Shown: in pieces, positions 9,699-19,590 of the stretch
How the letters are laid out: each line of letters begins with the position of its first letter
Position numbering within the stretch: position 1 is the stretch's first letter
NCBI GenBank assembly: GCA_028278225.1
Contig: JANQEU010000095.1
Location: 124,001 to 188,000 of the forward strand
Reading direction: 5' to 3'
Source of the DNA: Cyclobacteriaceae bacterium
GTDB taxonomy: Bacteria > Bacteroidota > Bacteroidia > Cytophagales > Cyclobacteriaceae
Length of the DNA stretch: 64,000 nucleotides
The notes under the pieces: generated by a model
Databases searched by the model: none
Seen by the model: only the letters and a program-made list of their open reading frames with translations
Told to the model about the DNA's origin: nothing
Position numbers and translations under genes: made by a program

Positions 9699-11903
9699 TC
9701 ACAGGTTGAACCAGTAAGTCAGTTTAAACACCACTCCACGATTTTTGGTTTTGAAATTTGATGTGGTGTAGTTTTCCGAATACACAATAAAAAAGTCCGA
9801 CATTGGTTTGTAACGCCATTGAAACCGGCTATTAACATTGAAGTTTTCCGCCTGTGTGTTATACTGCAGGAAAGTAGTCCAAAACATCCGATTGGAGAAA
9901 TTTACTTCTGCACCTGGTCCGACCAGATGTAGCGTTCGTTTTCCGTATGCACCTCCCAGATTCACATGATTTTGTGAATAATTTATCGAGAAGTTACCCC
10001 AGGGTTGCTTTCGATAATTGAAGGATGCTTCTAATTCCGTTCTTGTCCCGGTATAGAAGTCCCCTGTACCAATAGACAATGTCCCGCTGATGGTTTTGCG
10101 ATTGTCAGAATCCCACTTGACCCGGTAAAGGTGGTTTCTGTACATCCCCTTCGGTAAAGGCTCGTCTCCATCAATAAGATCTGCCGGAACCTGAAGGTTG
10201 TTGTCCCTTTTCATGAGATTGATTTCCAGGCTATTCCTTGACCTGAAGTCCATCACGTACCAAAAACCATAATTCAATTGCAATGGATCTCCGTTTTTGT
10301 CATATGATTGAACAGACCATGGGTTGAATTCCATCGAATTGATCTTGCTGCCCTTTGGCCGGTGTATGTAGCCTACCCACATGTTGTACCTGGTAAATCC
10401 GATTCTGATAGTCGTGTCATTTACCGGATCATAATGATTAAGCGTGGGTACAAATCCCATCTCCGGCAGATAGTTTACACCAATGCGATTGTAGAAAAAT
10501 GCTCCGAAATATTTGCCATCGTTATAACTGAGGCCGGCTGTGTAATAATCGTTTTCATCAAGATCATCCTGATTTATCGACCGGTGATATTTCAATGTGC
10601 CATTCAGTTTTCCACCGCTTGATATATAATCAAACTCCAGTCCTCCCGTACGATTGAAATTGGCCACACTCCCTGATTCCTCGTTTTTAAACTCCTCTTT
10701 GTTTGTCAGGAGTAATTTGATCCTGGATCTTGATAAGATCCGTTGCTGGACAGATGTCACGAAGAAATTATTGGGATTGGTGCTCCCCGAATTCCCGGTT
10801 TGGACATCCATGACACCTATCCTTAACTTATCGGAGAGATTGCCTGAAAGTCGGGCACCAAAGATTATGGGTACAGCCTCTCCATCATCAAGTCCAATGG
10901 TTCTCGAGAAAAAAGGATAAATACCCCAGGTACCATAATTGGAGAAAAGGTCACTGTTCTCCAGAAAAAACCCCCTTCGCTCGGGGAAGAACAAACTGAA
11001 TTGTGTGAGATTGGTCATTTGCCTGTCTACATCCACATTTGAGAAATCGGGATTGACCGTAAGGTCCAGGTTCAACGAAGAATTCAAGGTGATCTTGGCA
11101 TCAAATCCTAAATCGGCATTAAAACTTTCCTGGTCCTCCTCATAATCGGCTTGTGCACCACCTGCCGCATATGGGATCAATATGATATTTCCACTATGGC
11201 GCTTCAGTGGAGTTTCCCACACCAAAGAGCCCATATGCCCTAAATCAATGCCGGGGAATCCGAACGGGACCTGGGCCCAGGTGGAGTAAACATTGTTTTT
11301 CATATCGTTTCTGATGAAGTTGACTCCCCAGGTTTGGTTCTCTTCGTTGAAACGAATACTGCTGAAGGGAATAGCCATTTCCGCTATCCAATATTCATCG
11401 TTAATACTCGTCCTGGATATCCACTTGTTGTCCCAGTTTTCGTCAAAGTCTGTCCGGATACCCCTAAGACCAATGGTCGCCTCCATTTGCGCCCCACCTG
11501 CATTGACGCCAAACAGGAACCCGTTATTCCGCTGGTTGAGGGGATCTAACACTACGGAGAAACCATCACTTCCCCAAAAACCACGAGGGTTGTCCCTCTT
11601 GAGGCTTTGAATCACCACATGACCCCTTTTCTGATGATTCACAGCAGCGATGTACAAATATTCATCATCGTAGGCAAGTTGCACTTCCGTTTGAATCTCG
11701 GCAAAACCACTGTCAACCGGCCATTTATTAATGAATTGACTTGATTTTGGAATATCTCCCCATTCTTCAGCCTTAAGGACGCCATCTACCTTTATGACAG
11801 ACTTCCCGATGGCCTTAATGTTATAAATGAATTTGTCCTGATTATCAATGGCCGACACGAACAAAAAAGCGAATAAAAGTAGTGACGTTAGGAGAGTTTT
11901 CAT
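9699..11903 (-). CDS. DUF5916-type secreted/outer-membrane protein with N-terminal CBM9-like domain
   Basis: Starting at ATG 11903 gives 734 residues with a clean signal peptide (MKTLLTSLLLFAFLFVSA). A longer frame to 11984 adds 27 residues that would spoil the signal peptide, so I reject it. Residues about 35-220 look like the CBM9-like carbohydrate-binding fold seen at the start of DUF5916 proteins (KVDGVLKAEEWGDIP, AYDDEYLYIAAV). The rest is an amphipathic beta-rich region ending in an aromatic-terminated strand (VFKLTYWFNL), as in outer-membrane barrels. Function is unknown. It is divergent from the LytS-LytTR pair with about 200 bp between, which may mean regulation by that pair. Confidence 0.85.
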   Translation of the reverse strand: MKTLLTSLLLFAFLFVSAIDNQDKFIYNIKAIGKSVIKVDGVLKAEEWGDIPKSSQFINKWPVDSGFAEIQTEVQLAYDDEYLYIAAVNHQKRGHVVIQSLKRDNPRGFWGSDGFSVVLDPLNQRNNGFLFGVNAGGAQMEATIGLRGIRTDFDENWDNKWISRTSINDEYWIAEMAIPFSSIRFNEENQTWGVNFIRNDMKNNVYSTWAQVPFGFPGIDLGHMGSLVWETPLKRHSGNIILIPYAAGGAQADYEEDQESFNADLGFDAKITLNSSLNLDLTVNPDFSNVDVDRQMTNLTQFSLFFPERRGFFLENSDLFSNYGTWGIYPFFSRTIGLDDGEAVPIIFGARLSGNLSDKLRIGVMDVQTGNSGSTNPNNFFVTSVQQRILSRSRIKLLLTNKEEFKNEESGSVANFNRTGGLEFDYISSGGKLNGTLKYHRSINQDDLDENDYYTAGLSYNDGKYFGAFFYNRIGVNYLPEMGFVPTLNHYDPVNDTTIRIGFTRYNMWVGYIHRPKGSKINSMEFNPWSVQSYDKNGDPLQLNYGFWYVMDFRSRNSLEINLMKRDNNLQVPADLIDGDEPLPKGMYRNHLYRVKWDSDNRKTISGTLSIGTGDFYTGTRTELEASFNYRKQPWGNFSINYSQNHVNLGGAYGKRTLHLVGPGAEVNFSNRMFWTTFLQYNTQAENFNVNSRFQWRYKPMSDFFIVYSENYTTSNFKTKNRGVVFKLTYWFNL

Positions 11904-12100
11904 GACCTTGAGTTTGCTGTTAAAACGTTTGGGATCACTTTGGTTTTTGAGTGCCTGACAGACACTGCAAATGGTACTTTCCAATGTCAGTTTGTACCCA
12001 TCAAACAGCCTTCGGTCCGTTCATAATGCCGATTGGTCATACGGTACCCGGTCTTGGTAGATGGTAAAAACTTTATGCCCCTTCCCTAGTATATTTGATT

Positions 12101-13150
12101 ATGTTTCAATGGCTGCAACAGGGATTTTTTGGCAATAGAATCATTCAACATCTCATTTTTTGGGTGTCTATTGTGGCATTCTTCTCTATTCTTTATGGCA
12201 GTTTCAATGAGGATTACTACAACCAGTTGAGATTACAATTGCTGTACCTGCCGGCCAAGATCATCCCGACATACATTACACTCTACCTGTTGATGCCCAG
12301 GTTTCTTTTGAAAGAGCAATACTCCCAATTTGTGGTCTGGATAATGATCGTGTTGCTTCTTTCAGGCTTTCTTCACTGGGCTATTGCATACAATGTCGAA
12401 CGACCCTTTCTGGCGGAAAATCCGGATTGGGGTCCATTCTGGAGTGCCGCCAAAATCATCAAGTACGTAACCCATGTCTATCCGTACGTATTGATAGCCT
12501 TCACCATCAAATTCCTGAAACACTGGTACAAAGAGCAAAAGAAAACCCAGGATATTTTCAAGGAGAAACTTGAGGCGGAATTAAAATTCCTGAAAACACA
12601 GCTTCACCCTCATTTCCTCTTCAATACTTTGAATAACCTCTACGCGCTCACATTAAAAAAGGCTGATGCTGCCCCCCAGCTCGTTTTGAAATTGTCCGAC
12701 CTCATGGATTACATGTTGTACGAGTGTGATGCAAACAGAGTACCACTCGAAAGAGAGGTTCAATTTGTGAGAAACTATTTTGAGATTGAGCGGCTCAGGT
12801 ATGGCGACCGGTTAAAAGTAGATATTGAGATCAATGGAGACCTCCGTAACAGGGATATTGCCCCCTTGATATTCCTGCCCTTTTTAGAGAATGCTTTCAA
12901 ACATGGAATAAGCACGGATCTGGATGATGCCTGGATAAAATTTATTCTTACGGTTGATACACAATTCCTGGTAATGGAGCTGAGGAACAGCAAACCGAAA
13001 ACATCGATGGAACTACCAAAAAATAATGGAATTGGTTTACAGAATGTCAAACGACGATTGCTTCTTCAGTACGGCGAAGGCAATTATACCCTAACCACAG
13101 AGGGTACTTCCACGTTTTTCTCTATAAAACTCAAACTCCCTCATGAGTAA
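12101..13150 (+). CDS. LytS-type sensor histidine kinase
   Basis: About 349 residues from ATG 12101 (a TTG two codons upstream is also in frame). Four predicted membrane helices in the first 145 residues form a 7TM/5TM-like sensor lacking a recognisable ligand domain. A short coiled linker leads to the internal His kinase motif LKTQLHPHFLFNTLNNLYAL, with the phosphoacceptor around His171. A HATPase domain follows, with FLENAFKHG (N box) and NGIGLQNVKRRL (G box). It overlaps the following LytTR regulator by 8 nt, so both act as one two-component system. The signal and targets are not visible; the divergent DUF5916 gene is a candidate target. Confidence 0.92.
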   Translation: MFQWLQQGFFGNRIIQHLIFWVSIVAFFSILYGSFNEDYYNQLRLQLLYLPAKIIPTYITLYLLMPRFLLKEQYSQFVVWIMIVLLLSGFLHWAIAYNVERPFLAENPDWGPFWSAAKIIKYVTHVYPYVLIAFTIKFLKHWYKEQKKTQDIFKEKLEAELKFLKTQLHPHFLFNTLNNLYALTLKKADAAPQLVLKLSDLMDYMLYECDANRVPLEREVQFVRNYFEIERLRYGDRLKVDIEINGDLRNRDIAPLIFLPFLENAFKHGISTDLDDAWIKFILTVDTQFLVMELRNSKPKTSMELPKNNGIGLQNVKRRLLLQYGEGNYTLTTEGTSTFFSIKLKLPHE

Positions 13151-13847
13151 GTTGGCCTGCATCATAGTGGATGATGAACCCCTGGCAATAGAAGTTATCG
13201 AATCCTATGTACAGCAATTTGACAGTCTGGAATTAAAGAGATCCTTCCAAAATCCGATCAAAGCATTCGAATACATAAGAAACAATAAAATTGATCTGAT
13301 CTTCATGGATATTCAAATGCCAAAGCTTACGGGGTTGGACATTCTCAGATCACTGCATTCCAAGCCACAGGTGATCATAACCACTGCGTATCGCGATTAT
13401 GCATTGGAAGGTTTTGAACTGGAAGTGACGGACTACCTGCTCAAACCGATTTCATTTGAGCGTTTTGTGAAGGCAATTTCCAAAATCAGGGGCCATCAAT
13501 TTGACCCAAAAGAAGGCATGTCCCGGGATTATGTTTTTTTGAAGGTGGATAAAAAGATGGTGAAGGTGTTTTTGGAAAACATTTACTACATAGAAAGCCA
13601 GAGGGACTACATAAAAATTGTTGAGAAAGACCGGGAAATACTGACGCATATGGGAATAACCGAGGCCGAAAACGTTTTCCCGGAAGAACAATTTTTCAGG
13701 GTACACCGGTCGTTCATAGTTTCCAAAAATAAGATTGATTCTTTTGGTGCCAGTGAAATTGAACTCGGGAACCACCAAATTCCAATAGGGAGAAATTACA
13801 GGTCTGAAGTCTTGAAAATTCTAAATAATTTAGCCAGTATCAGTTAA
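13143..13847 (+). CDS. LytTR-family response regulator
   Basis: 234 residues. The receiver domain (1-120) has the acidic pair DDE at 10-12, the phosphorylation site Asp56 in DLIFMDIQMP, and the conserved Lys101 in LLKPI. The C-terminal LytTR DNA-binding domain (about 135-230) shows IYYIESQRDYIKI and FFRVHRSFIVSKNKI. It is translated with the histidine kinase that ends inside its first codons. LytTR regulators typically bind direct repeats upstream of membrane or exported-protein genes; I could not identify a convincing direct-repeat operator in the 11904-12100 interval. Confidence 0.94.
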   Translation: MSKLACIIVDDEPLAIEVIESYVQQFDSLELKRSFQNPIKAFEYIRNNKIDLIFMDIQMPKLTGLDILRSLHSKPQVIITTAYRDYALEGFELEVTDYLLKPISFERFVKAISKIRGHQFDPKEGMSRDYVFLKVDKKMVKVFLENIYYIESQRDYIKIVEKDREILTHMGITEAENVFPEEQFFRVHRSFIVSKNKIDSFGASEIELGNHQIPIGRNYRSEVLKILNNLASIS

Positions 13848-13861
13848 ACCCCGATACCGGA

Positions 13862-15226
13862 TTGGCTAAAGTAAAATCAACTTTCTTCTGTCAGAATTGT
13901 GGCGCCGGCTCAGCCAAATGGGTTGGTAAGTGCCCTTCATGTGGTGAATGGAACACATACGTCGAGGAAATCATCCAAAAAGAGGAAAAAAACGATCTCT
14001 GGAAGGTCCATGACGACAGGCGGAGAAAGTCCAAACCCACTCCAATAACGGAAATCGAAGGAGACAAAATTGAAAGGTTCAGTTCGAAGAACGGAGAACT
14101 GGATCGCGTCCTGGGCGGTGGAATTGTGAATGGTTCGATCGTGCTGGTAGGAGGAGAGCCCGGGATTGGCAAATCTACTCTTCTGCTTCAAGTTGCAATT
14201 CAGCTTAAAGGGTTAAAGGTCCTGTACATCTCGGGAGAAGAGAGCCTTCAGCAAATAAAAATGAGGGCTGAAAGAATTGGCATAAGGTCAGAGAAGTGTT
14301 TTCTTTTGGCCGAAACATCACTGGCAGAGGTCTTTAACCACATTGCGGGATTGGACCCTGATATTGTGATTGTTGATTCGATCCAGACCATGCATTCCAG
14401 TCAATTGGATGCTGCGCCGGGTTCTGTTTCGCAGGTCCGCGAGTGCGCCGGACAACTCATGCGTTATGCCAAGGAGTCAGCTGTCCCTGTGTTTCTTATA
14501 GGACATATTACGAAAGAAGGGAGCATAGCCGGACCTAAAGTTTTGGAACATATGGTAGATACGGTGCTGCAATTTGAGGGAGACAGGCATCATTTTTACA
14601 GGATACTGCGAACCTCGAAAAACCGCTTTGGATCCACTTCGGAACTGGGCATCTACCAAATGAACCAATCCGGATTGAAGGAGGTCAAAAACCCATCGGA
14701 AATTCTGCTCTCTAACAATTTAACGACGCCGGGAGTAGCTGTGGGAGCCACCATCGAAGGCAACAGGCCCCTCTTAATTGAGGTGCAGGCACTCGTCAGT
14801 CCTGCCACATATGGAACGCCCCAGCGAAGCACAACAGGTTTTGACGTTAAACGACTGCACATGCTGCTAGCAGTGCTGGAAAGGCGGCTGGGTCTCAGAC
14901 TGGGTGTCCAGGATGTTTTTTTGAACATTACCGGAGGTATCCGTGTGGATGATCCATCCCTTGACCTGGCGGTGTGTGCCGCCATTTACTCCTCCTACCA
15001 CGATCTCGTTATTTCCAGGGATACCTGCCTGATCGGAGAAATTGGATTAGGGGGTGAAATACGACCGGTCAGCAGGATTGAAAACCGACTAAAAGAAGCG
15101 ATCAAGCTTGGATTCAGTAATTTTTATCTTGCGAAATCCGAAGAATCGGAGTTTAAAAAAAATAATGATGTCCGATTAACACAATCCCAAATACTTAGGG
15201 ATGCATTCGATGATCTTTTCGGTTAG
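13862..15226 (+). CDS. radA: DNA repair protein RadA
   Basis: 454 residues, full length. An N-terminal four-cysteine zinc finger (Cys10, Cys13, Cys24, Cys27 in FFCQNCG and KCPSCGEW) precedes a RecA-like ATPase with Walker A GEPGIGKSTLL. The RadA-specific KNRFG motif (KNRFGSTSEL) and a C-terminal Lon-like domain complete the family layout. RadA is a branch-migration helicase that processes recombination intermediates. The start is TTG at 13862 (TTG-GCT-AAA), 14 nt after the response-regulator stop, so it could be read from the same transcript. Its last 4 nt overlap the convergent DUF5723 gene. Confidence 0.96.
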   Translation: MAKVKSTFFCQNCGAGSAKWVGKCPSCGEWNTYVEEIIQKEEKNDLWKVHDDRRRKSKPTPITEIEGDKIERFSSKNGELDRVLGGGIVNGSIVLVGGEPGIGKSTLLLQVAIQLKGLKVLYISGEESLQQIKMRAERIGIRSEKCFLLAETSLAEVFNHIAGLDPDIVIVDSIQTMHSSQLDAAPGSVSQVRECAGQLMRYAKESAVPVFLIGHITKEGSIAGPKVLEHMVDTVLQFEGDRHHFYRILRTSKNRFGSTSELGIYQMNQSGLKEVKNPSEILLSNNLTTPGVAVGATIEGNRPLLIEVQALVSPATYGTPQRSTTGFDVKRLHMLLAVLERRLGLRLGVQDVFLNITGGIRVDDPSLDLAVCAAIYSSYHDLVISRDTCLIGEIGLGGEIRPVSRIENRLKEAIKLGFSNFYLAKSEESEFKKNNDVRLTQSQILRDAFDDLFG

Positions 15227-17040
15227 CCTCTTCTTCTTCTCTTTTTCTTCTTAAAGTTTTTCGTACTGCCTGATGCGCTTCTCGGGGCAGACTTCCTTTT
15301 ATATCTACTTTGATTAGCTCCGGAGGCTGATAGTATTTTCTTCTTTTTACCGGCACTTGTGTTTACTGTTCCGGTCGCGGATCTGGCCTTTCTACCTCCT
15401 CCAAGGCCGGTATCCACTGTCCCGGAGGCGGATCGAATTTTTCTGTTGTGACTCCTGGAGTTATCCCCTTTGCCGCTTTCTGACCTGATACCGTAGTGTG
15501 GATGATCATCATTGATCACATCCGGTGTTATTGTCCTGGCTTCACTTCGCTCCTGCTTATTGACTATAGTGTAGAGGCCTTCCTGGCGCTTTACCTTTAC
15601 ATCATGGCCCATGAAGGTATTGGTTGTGACTCCCTTGGGTTCCGTTTCCGTTACGCCAAGATCCTTATACTGATTGCGTGAATCTCTCCTTTCTGATTCG
15701 CTTCTTCTTCTGTTCCCGAAAACCATGTTCAACCCTACCCGAAACTCCATCCATTGCATATCCGGAATTGAATATCCGATCACCTTATCAGCGGATGCAT
15801 ACAATTGAACCGGACCGGCCCCAACCGCAAAAGCTGCGCCGATATTAAAGAATTGCTGGGGTAGCTTTGTGATACTTGCAGACCCAATGAGTTTCGGCCC
15901 GAGGTATCCCCGAACACCTACTCCATAAGACATCTTCGGCTGGAATTGTACTATTCTCGAACTTACGGTGGTAATAACATCTACTCCCTGCATTGGAGTG
16001 AAAACCAAACTGCCGGTAAATCGACTTACCATGGGTGTGGTGTAGGAACTCACTACCGTATCCAGGTGATCTTCGATCGGGTTCAGCAGGGAATCCGTCA
16101 GGGTGCCGAGGATATCCTTATTGGTTTCCAGATCGATGCCTGCATACCGGAATGTCGTATCACTGAATTCATAATTCTCAATACCTTCCTTCCATGAAAT
16201 AAATCCAACGTCATTAGCAGAAAATGCAAACTGATAATACCTGTTGAGTGTATACTCAAACCCAAAATCAATGCCAAAACCTCTGTTACCGTTTGAAATC
16301 AGATATCCGACCTGATCCGCATCGGAATCAGTAAGTGTTTGGATTCCGGCTGTCCTTACAATCGCATTCTCCGTTTCAAAATTTAATTGATAATTCTCGT
16401 TTTCCGTTTGGGCTTTTATGTCCAGGGATGCAGGTGTGCTGACATTTACCAATCCCTGGTAATATTTTGCCCTCAGCCCCAAAGCATACCTTGACCTGGG
16501 GGCTTTGTAAGCCACTCCAAGACCATATTCCCTGAAGTAATTGGCTGAAATCCCAAAACCTCCAAAGTCCATCTTTCTCCCTATGAAATTAGCATTGCCT
16601 TCCCATACCCACTGAAAAAATTTCCTGGGATAGGTGATGTCTGTCTCAATTCTTTCATTAACAAAGAAACTGAAAGCCCCGCCATCCGGTATCCGGATGC
16701 CCAGATGCAGCAGGCTTATGTGAACATTCGCACTAATGATGTTTTGGATCCCCAGTTCATCGATCGTATTGTTAATGGCAATTTCAGTATTGCCTGACTC
16801 ATCCTTTGCAAACAAATCATTGAAACTGAACCGGTTATTCAAGTAGACATTGACGCCGCTGATTACAGGCAATCCAATGAAAACTTTGCCAGTGGGGAAA
16901 TACGCCGGATTATAATTTGTATTTTGGAAAGTGGCATCTTTCAGATGATAAAAAGCAAGGCCATGTTGTGCCTGTGCAGTCACAACGCAGAGGACGGAAA
17001 TCAGCAATATGGTTGTTATTCTTTTCAAGCTACAAGCCAT
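15223..17040 (-). CDS. DUF5723-type outer-membrane protein with basic repeat-rich C-terminal tail
   Basis: 605 residues with a signal peptide (ending near AQAQ, residue 24). The body matches the DUF5723 family of Bacteroidota, presumed outer-membrane barrels (NTNYNPAYFPTGKVFIGLP near the N-terminus; FNIGAAFAVGAGPVQLYASADK near 415). After about residue 455 it continues into a non-barrel tail of about 150 residues. The last 95 contain repeated RSASG/SATG-like units and end in a very basic run of Lys and Arg. The start overlaps the upstream lipoprotein gene by 11 nt and the stop overlaps radA by 4 nt. The role is unknown; the tail is unlike a T9SS sorting domain. Confidence 0.8.
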   Translation of the reverse strand: MACSLKRITTILLISVLCVVTAQAQHGLAFYHLKDATFQNTNYNPAYFPTGKVFIGLPVISGVNVYLNNRFSFNDLFAKDESGNTEIAINNTIDELGIQNIISANVHISLLHLGIRIPDGGAFSFFVNERIETDITYPRKFFQWVWEGNANFIGRKMDFGGFGISANYFREYGLGVAYKAPRSRYALGLRAKYYQGLVNVSTPASLDIKAQTENENYQLNFETENAIVRTAGIQTLTDSDADQVGYLISNGNRGFGIDFGFEYTLNRYYQFAFSANDVGFISWKEGIENYEFSDTTFRYAGIDLETNKDILGTLTDSLLNPIEDHLDTVVSSYTTPMVSRFTGSLVFTPMQGVDVITTVSSRIVQFQPKMSYGVGVRGYLGPKLIGSASITKLPQQFFNIGAAFAVGAGPVQLYASADKVIGYSIPDMQWMEFRVGLNMVFGNRRRSESERRDSRNQYKDLGVTETEPKGVTTNTFMGHDVKVKRQEGLYTIVNKQERSEARTITPDVINDDHPHYGIRSESGKGDNSRSHNRKIRSASGTVDTGLGGGRKARSATGTVNTSAGKKKKILSASGANQSRYKRKSAPRSASGSTKNFKKKKRRRRG

Positions 17041-18640
17041 AATCTAATTTCCCGACTGCCGATAACTTCACTGTCAATGAATAACTGGCTAAAAACTTCG
17101 GAAAAATTTCCTGGGAGTTCACGGTTGCCGGTGTATTCATGGTCAGGACCAGATTTATCCTGTCACCGTTGTTGAGTGCTTCGATCCCATCAGGTGAAAG
17201 AGGTACGTCTTCAACATTAACTTTGGGTTCATAGGAGATAAAGCCGGCTGCAACGTTCTGATCCGCACTAACCATGACCTTGTTATTAAGCACCTGGTAC
17301 AAAATGGAGTCATTTTCATCCAGGATTTGCAGGTCCATACTTGTGTTCACCGGTAGCCAGTTAGAGGTTACAATTCTCAGGGAAACGGAGTCCGCCTCGG
17401 TAAACTTCAAGTCCCCCAGATTGAATGATTGTTCGCGTTGCAGATCGGTCAATTTCATCACCAGGGGCAGCCTGAACTCAACATCGGCCTCCACGGTGGA
17501 ATTGTCCGGCTGAAAGAAGTTCTGTGGATTAGTAGCCGAGGGATTGGAAATCGCCGAGACATTAAAATGGATAGACTCAGGAGCATTTCCAAATAATTTT
17601 GCCAGATCGGAATTATTTCGATTCAGGCTTACTGTTGATTCGATAGTACTTCCCACTTCATCGACAGTCGGGCTTCCCATGAGCTGCGGCGTGGTTATAG
17701 CCGAACCTGAGAGAAATGTGGAATCCGTATTTCCGGTGCTGTCCGTGGTGGCGGCAAAAACCTCGCCGAAAGCTATTCCAAGAGGAATTCCAATGGTGTT
17801 TCTGAAATTGATATTGACCTGTGGATTAAGAAACTCGATGGCATCTTCTCCGCCAAGGTCAGCAAAGAAGCCAACATCTATCACCTGATTCCCGATTTCA
17901 ACGGTATCCCTTCCAAAATCTCCATAAATAATATCAAAAGACTGATTCTGATATGTCAACGTAAAGATTATGACATCTCCGGCTGCTATCGACTGACCGG
18001 CCGACAGGTGGATCACACCACTGAAGTTGACGGAAAAGGTATTTTCACCGTTCTGTTCCGCCAGAATGGTCTTGTATCCAACAAGGCTCTGGGATTGTAT
18101 ATCTGTACTGTTAGCAACACTGCCGCTGAGTGTTACTGCTACGTTTGATGGGCTGACCGTATTTTGAATGGTCAGATTATAATCTATAACCGGAGCTATA
18201 CTCGAAGTAACACGTAACTCCAGGTCCCCCGTAGCATAGATCACTGAGTCAATTTGTTCCTGATTTTGTGGCGGGTAGGTGAAAGTAAATGCCTGATCGA
18301 TAAGTACATCGAGAGAAGTTGGTGTTGCCGGCGTTTCAGGCAGGTCTACGGAATCAGAGTTTGTGATATCCCCGATGTCAATCAGGTCGTTTGAAGATTG
18401 GTATGAAAAAGAATCCGTGTAAACAAGACTCAAAAGTGTCACGGAGTCTTCTTCGATAGCCACGGTACTGTCATCCAGCTCGTCGATCAGCTCCCGTAGC
18501 GAAAAACTTATTTCTCCAATGGGTACGGCAACGAGGCTGGTGATCCTTGGCGTCTGCAAATTGTCAATATCAACCTGATCAATATCACAGCCCACCGCGA
18601 TGAGGAGAAAACAAATCAACGGATACACAAATCTTTTCAT
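17030..18640 (-). CDS. predicted lipoprotein, beta-rich
   Basis: 536 residues with a lipoprotein signal (MKRFVYPLICFLLIAVGC, lipidated Cys18). The mature part is Thr/Ser/Asp-rich and strongly beta-predicted, with no domain I recognise. It lies between the deaminase-like gene (9-nt gap upstream) and the DUF5723 gene, whose start it overlaps by 11 nt. The lipoprotein and the DUF5723 outer-membrane protein are therefore very probably made together and may form a complex at the outer membrane; that is inference from gene order only. Confidence 0.78.
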   Translation of the reverse strand: MKRFVYPLICFLLIAVGCDIDQVDIDNLQTPRITSLVAVPIGEISFSLRELIDELDDSTVAIEEDSVTLLSLVYTDSFSYQSSNDLIDIGDITNSDSVDLPETPATPTSLDVLIDQAFTFTYPPQNQEQIDSVIYATGDLELRVTSSIAPVIDYNLTIQNTVSPSNVAVTLSGSVANSTDIQSQSLVGYKTILAEQNGENTFSVNFSGVIHLSAGQSIAAGDVIIFTLTYQNQSFDIIYGDFGRDTVEIGNQVIDVGFFADLGGEDAIEFLNPQVNINFRNTIGIPLGIAFGEVFAATTDSTGNTDSTFLSGSAITTPQLMGSPTVDEVGSTIESTVSLNRNNSDLAKLFGNAPESIHFNVSAISNPSATNPQNFFQPDNSTVEADVEFRLPLVMKLTDLQREQSFNLGDLKFTEADSVSLRIVTSNWLPVNTSMDLQILDENDSILYQVLNNKVMVSADQNVAAGFISYEPKVNVEDVPLSPDGIEALNNGDRINLVLTMNTPATVNSQEIFPKFLASYSLTVKLSAVGKLDYGL

Positions 18641-18649
18641 ATCACTCCA

Positions 18650-19564
18650 TTAAGGTTCCGGCAACGCCAAATTGAACCTATGGTTAAAACCCGCTATACC
18701 TTGCAATCCACCTGTATGAAGAAGTAATAGCGTGCTGCCCGACGCAATTTGGTCATTTTTAGTTAATTCCCAAACGCTGAAAAACATCTTTCCGGTATAA
18801 ATCGGGTCGAGTAAAATATCAAATTTTTGTTTAAAATCAAGAATGAATTGGATCAAATTTAGGTCAAAACGACCATAACCACCAAAGCGGAAATCCTCAA
18901 AAATCCTGTGATTTTCATGATTAATATCATGCTTTCTAAGTAACGCCTTGATATCATCCTGTATCCAGTTCCCCTTCAGCGCGGAAAAGCCCAGGACTGA
19001 CTTTCTCCCACCCAGGCCTTTGATCAAACCGGCGAGGGTCCCTCCCGTCCCGGCAGCAGTTGCGATGATGTCAAATTCGATATCAATCTCATCAATGATC
19101 TCCGCACATCCCCGGATCGCCAATTCATTTGACCCTCCTTCCGGGAGGATCATGTGGGAACCATCTGTTTCAAACGGAACCGTCATTGTTTTTTTGTATG
19201 CTCTGAAGTGCTCCCTGGTTACAAAATGGAAACTCATGCCATTTTGATGAGCAACCTTTAATGTGGGATTGCTGTGTGGATTCAACTCTTCTCCCCTTAT
19301 AACTCCTATGCTCCCAAGACCGAAAATCCTGGCGGCCGCAGCTGTGGCGGCGATATGGTTGGAGTAGGCTCCCCCATATGTGACCAGTGTCCGTACGCCA
19401 ATATCCAGGGCGTGCTGAATATTGTATTTGAGTTTTCTCCATTTGTTGCCCATGATCTCAGGATGCGTAAGGTCGTCTCTTTTGACAAAGACCGTGATGT
19501 TCTTTTTGTCGAACAATTCACTTTTAAGTTCCTGGATCGGCGTAGGAGTGACCGGGTCCCTCAT
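18650..19564 (-). CDS. PLP-dependent ACC deaminase / D-cysteine desulfhydrase family enzyme
   Basis: 304 residues from ATG 19564. The longer open frame to 19660 overlaps the divergent rluD-like gene and adds sequence unlike the family, so I reject it. The PLP lysine sits in EIMGNKWRKLKYN, followed by the family motif TYGGAYSNHIAATAAAA and the phosphate-binding glycine loop ATAAGTGGTLAGL. Members cleave 1-aminocyclopropane-1-carboxylate or D-cysteine to ammonia and a keto acid; which substrate is used cannot be decided here. The first gene of a probable operon with the lipoprotein and DUF5723 genes. Confidence 0.88.
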   Translation of the reverse strand: MRDPVTPTPIQELKSELFDKKNITVFVKRDDLTHPEIMGNKWRKLKYNIQHALDIGVRTLVTYGGAYSNHIAATAAAARIFGLGSIGVIRGEELNPHSNPTLKVAHQNGMSFHFVTREHFRAYKKTMTVPFETDGSHMILPEGGSNELAIRGCAEIIDEIDIEFDIIATAAGTGGTLAGLIKGLGGRKSVLGFSALKGNWIQDDIKALLRKHDINHENHRIFEDFRFGGYGRFDLNLIQFILDFKQKFDILLDPIYTGKMFFSVWELTKNDQIASGSTLLLLHTGGLQGIAGFNHRFNLALPEP

Positions 19565-19590
19565 ACGACAAGTATACTTATTTTTACCCC

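Noticed and set aside
11904-11984. Longer start for the DUF5916 gene (761 residues)
   Set aside because: The extra 27 residues precede a clean signal peptide and contain no signal themselves; ATG 11903 is more likely.
12090-12097. TATATTTG, a perfect -7 match, before the LytS gene
   Set aside because: It lies 4 nt before the ATG, so transcription would start inside the coding region; no -33 box at the right distance.
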